Part shown: one piece after another, positions 63,046 through 64,000 of the stretch
How the letters are laid out: every line of letters begins with the position of its first letter
How positions within the stretch are numbered: position 1 is the stretch's first letter
Source of the DNA: Acidimicrobiaceae bacterium
GTDB lineage: Bacteria; Actinomycetota; Acidimicrobiia; Acidimicrobiales; RAAP-2
NCBI GenBank assembly: GCA_003133665.1
Contig: PKYK01000037.1
Location: 1-64,000 of the forward strand
Direction of reading: 5' to 3'
Length of the DNA: 64,000 bases
Made by a program: the position numbers and the translations under genes
Notes under the pieces: generated by a model
The model's database searches: none
What the model was told of the DNA's origin: nothing
The model's input: the letters and a program-made list of their open reading frames with translations, nothing else

Positions 63046-64000
63046 GTCAGTGCAACCCTTCCGGTGCCACTGCGGATTTCACCAACGACCGAAGCCGTGA
63101 CACCGCCCATGGACGCCGCGATGAGCGCCGCGTCGGCCGCGCTCGGATCGAGCGCCACGACCATCCCCAACCCACAGTTGAAGACGCGAACCATCTCGCC
63201 CGCGCTCACCTGACCCCGACGCTGAATCTCGAAGAAGATTTCGGGCGTCGTGAAACTCGTCATGTCAATCTGCGCATCGAGTGTTGGGGTCAGGATGCGC
63301 GCCACGTTGCCCAGAATCCCCCCACCCGTGATGTGGGCGGCAGCGTGGACGGCATCACCGAACTCCTCGATCAGCGAGGTGACCGTCGGTGCGTAGATGA
63401 CCGACGGGACCAGCAGCTCATCGCCCAGCGAGCGCGACGCCCCTTCGTAGGCCGGCTCGTTGAGCATCGCATCGCTCGTCGCCAGAACCCGTCGTGCGAG
63501 GGTGTAGCCATTCGAACGCAGGCCCGGTGAGGCAAAGCCCAGCAGCACGTCACCCTCTCTGACACGCGACGGCCCCAATTCTTGGCCCCGCTCGACGACG
63601 CCGACGGCGAACCCGGCGACGTCAAGGTCATCGGGCTTCATGACGCCACCGTGTTCGGCGGTCTCGCCACCCAAGAGCGCGGTCTTGGCGAGTCGACAAC
63701 CATGCGCGATGCCACGGACCAGTTCCTCAAGTCGATCGGGGTCCAAGGCGCCAACCGCTACGTAGTCGAGCAGGAACAAGGGTTCCGCGCCAACGCAGGC
63801 GAGGTCGTCCACCAACATCGCGACGAGATCGATTCCCACCGAGTCGTAGCGGCCGACCCGTCGCGCCACGTCCAGTTTGGTGCCCACGCCGTCGGCCGAC
63901 GCCACGAGCACCGGTTCGCGGTACTTGCTGGTGTCGAGGGCGAAGAGCCCCCCAAAGCCACCGATTCCACCGAGCACCTCGGGCCGCTTGGTGCTGGCGA
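63042..64000 (-). CDS. purM: Phosphoribosylformylglycinamidine cyclo-ligase PurM (partial)
   Basis: The minus-strand frame stays open to the window end, so the N-terminus is outside. VGGIG-type start residues followed by LVASADGVGTKLDVARRVGR, LLGGETAEHGGVMKPDDLDV and AAAHITGGGILGNVARILTP are the AIR synthetase signature. The enzyme closes the imidazole ring of AIR in purine synthesis. About 319 of the usual 340-350 residues are present. Confidence 0.95.
   Translation of the reverse strand, partial: ASTKRPEVLGGIGGFGGLFALDTSKYREPVLVASADGVGTKLDVARRVGRYDSVGIDLVAMLVDDLACVGAEPLFLLDYVAVGALDPDRLEELVRGIAHGCRLAKTALLGGETAEHGGVMKPDDLDVAGFAVGVVERGQELGPSRVREGDVLLGFASPGLRSNGYTLARRVLATSDAMLNEPAYEGASRSLGDELLVPSVIYAPTVTSLIEEFGDAVHAAAHITGGGILGNVARILTPTLDAQIDMTSFTTPEIFFEIQRRGQVSAGEMVRVFNCGLGMVVALDPSAADAALIAASMGGVTASVVGEIRSGTGRVALT

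Overview
The window is GC-rich bacterial chromosome from an actinobacterium (Actinomycetota). The signs are a WhiB-type Fe-S regulator, a GlnR-like orphan regulator next to glutamine synthetase, an NrtR-nadABC locus, a VKOR/DsbA-like thiol oxidation pair, a PPOX/F420-type flavin protein, a DUF929 protein and heavy use of GTG and TTG starts. An acidimicrobial-type lineage would fit, but that is inference and no 16S gene is present. Most genes are short metabolic, regulatory or transport units with tight 1-4 bp overlaps.

Layout. 1-6.7 kb: end of a glutamine synthetase, GlnR-like regulator, RidA, A-type Fe-S carrier, Mrp ATPase, Nudix hydrolase, DUF929+VKOR, WhiB, a lone receiver protein and a CorC-like CBS protein. 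6.74-6.92 kb: tRNA-Pro and tRNA-Glu. 6.9-19.4 kb: a region that looks like an old tRNA-Glu-associated island. A 45-bp copy of the 3' part of tRNA-Glu sits at 19.36 kb in the same orientation (43/45 identical). Inside lie four copies of a 148-bp intergenic block set between cargo genes (a toxin-antitoxin-like pair, an aldehyde dehydrogenase, a DUF1801 protein, RtcB), a frameshifted AlpA/excisionase-like remnant, an epimerase, and the NrtR regulator with the nadABC operon. A perfect 14-bp-arm palindrome lies between nrtR and nadA. 19.4-40.9 kb: mostly single enzymes and small proteins (VOC, amidohydrolase, amidase, phosphoesterase, Ada/Ogt, methyltransferase, AIM24, TrhO, L,D-transpeptidase, S51 peptidase, ASCH, DUF2804, TfoX, epimerase).

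41-44.2 kb: class-III aminotransferase, SCP2-like protein and APC permease in one operon, probably amine or amino-acid use. 46-49 kb: VOC, AhpD-like, acyl-CoA dehydrogenase, methyltransferase. 49.3-53.3 kb: potADBC-type polyamine ABC importer on the minus strand. 53.4-56 kb: two-component system divergent from a small secreted protein. 57.4-58.8 kb: PiT phosphate transporter plus a small membrane protein. 58.9-60.1 kb: a GH1 beta-glucosidase interrupted by one in-frame TAG. 60.8-61.0 kb: tRNA-Asp and tRNA-Phe. 61.4-64 kb: serine hydrolase, pyrE and the start-less part of purM running off the window.

The most unusual part is 7.8-12.2 kb. The 148-bp block keeps its length in three full copies, carries a hairpin at one end and a conserved minus-strand peptide tail at the other, and separates unrelated cargo genes. 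It resembles a cassette or serial-insertion arrangement, but no recombinase is visible.
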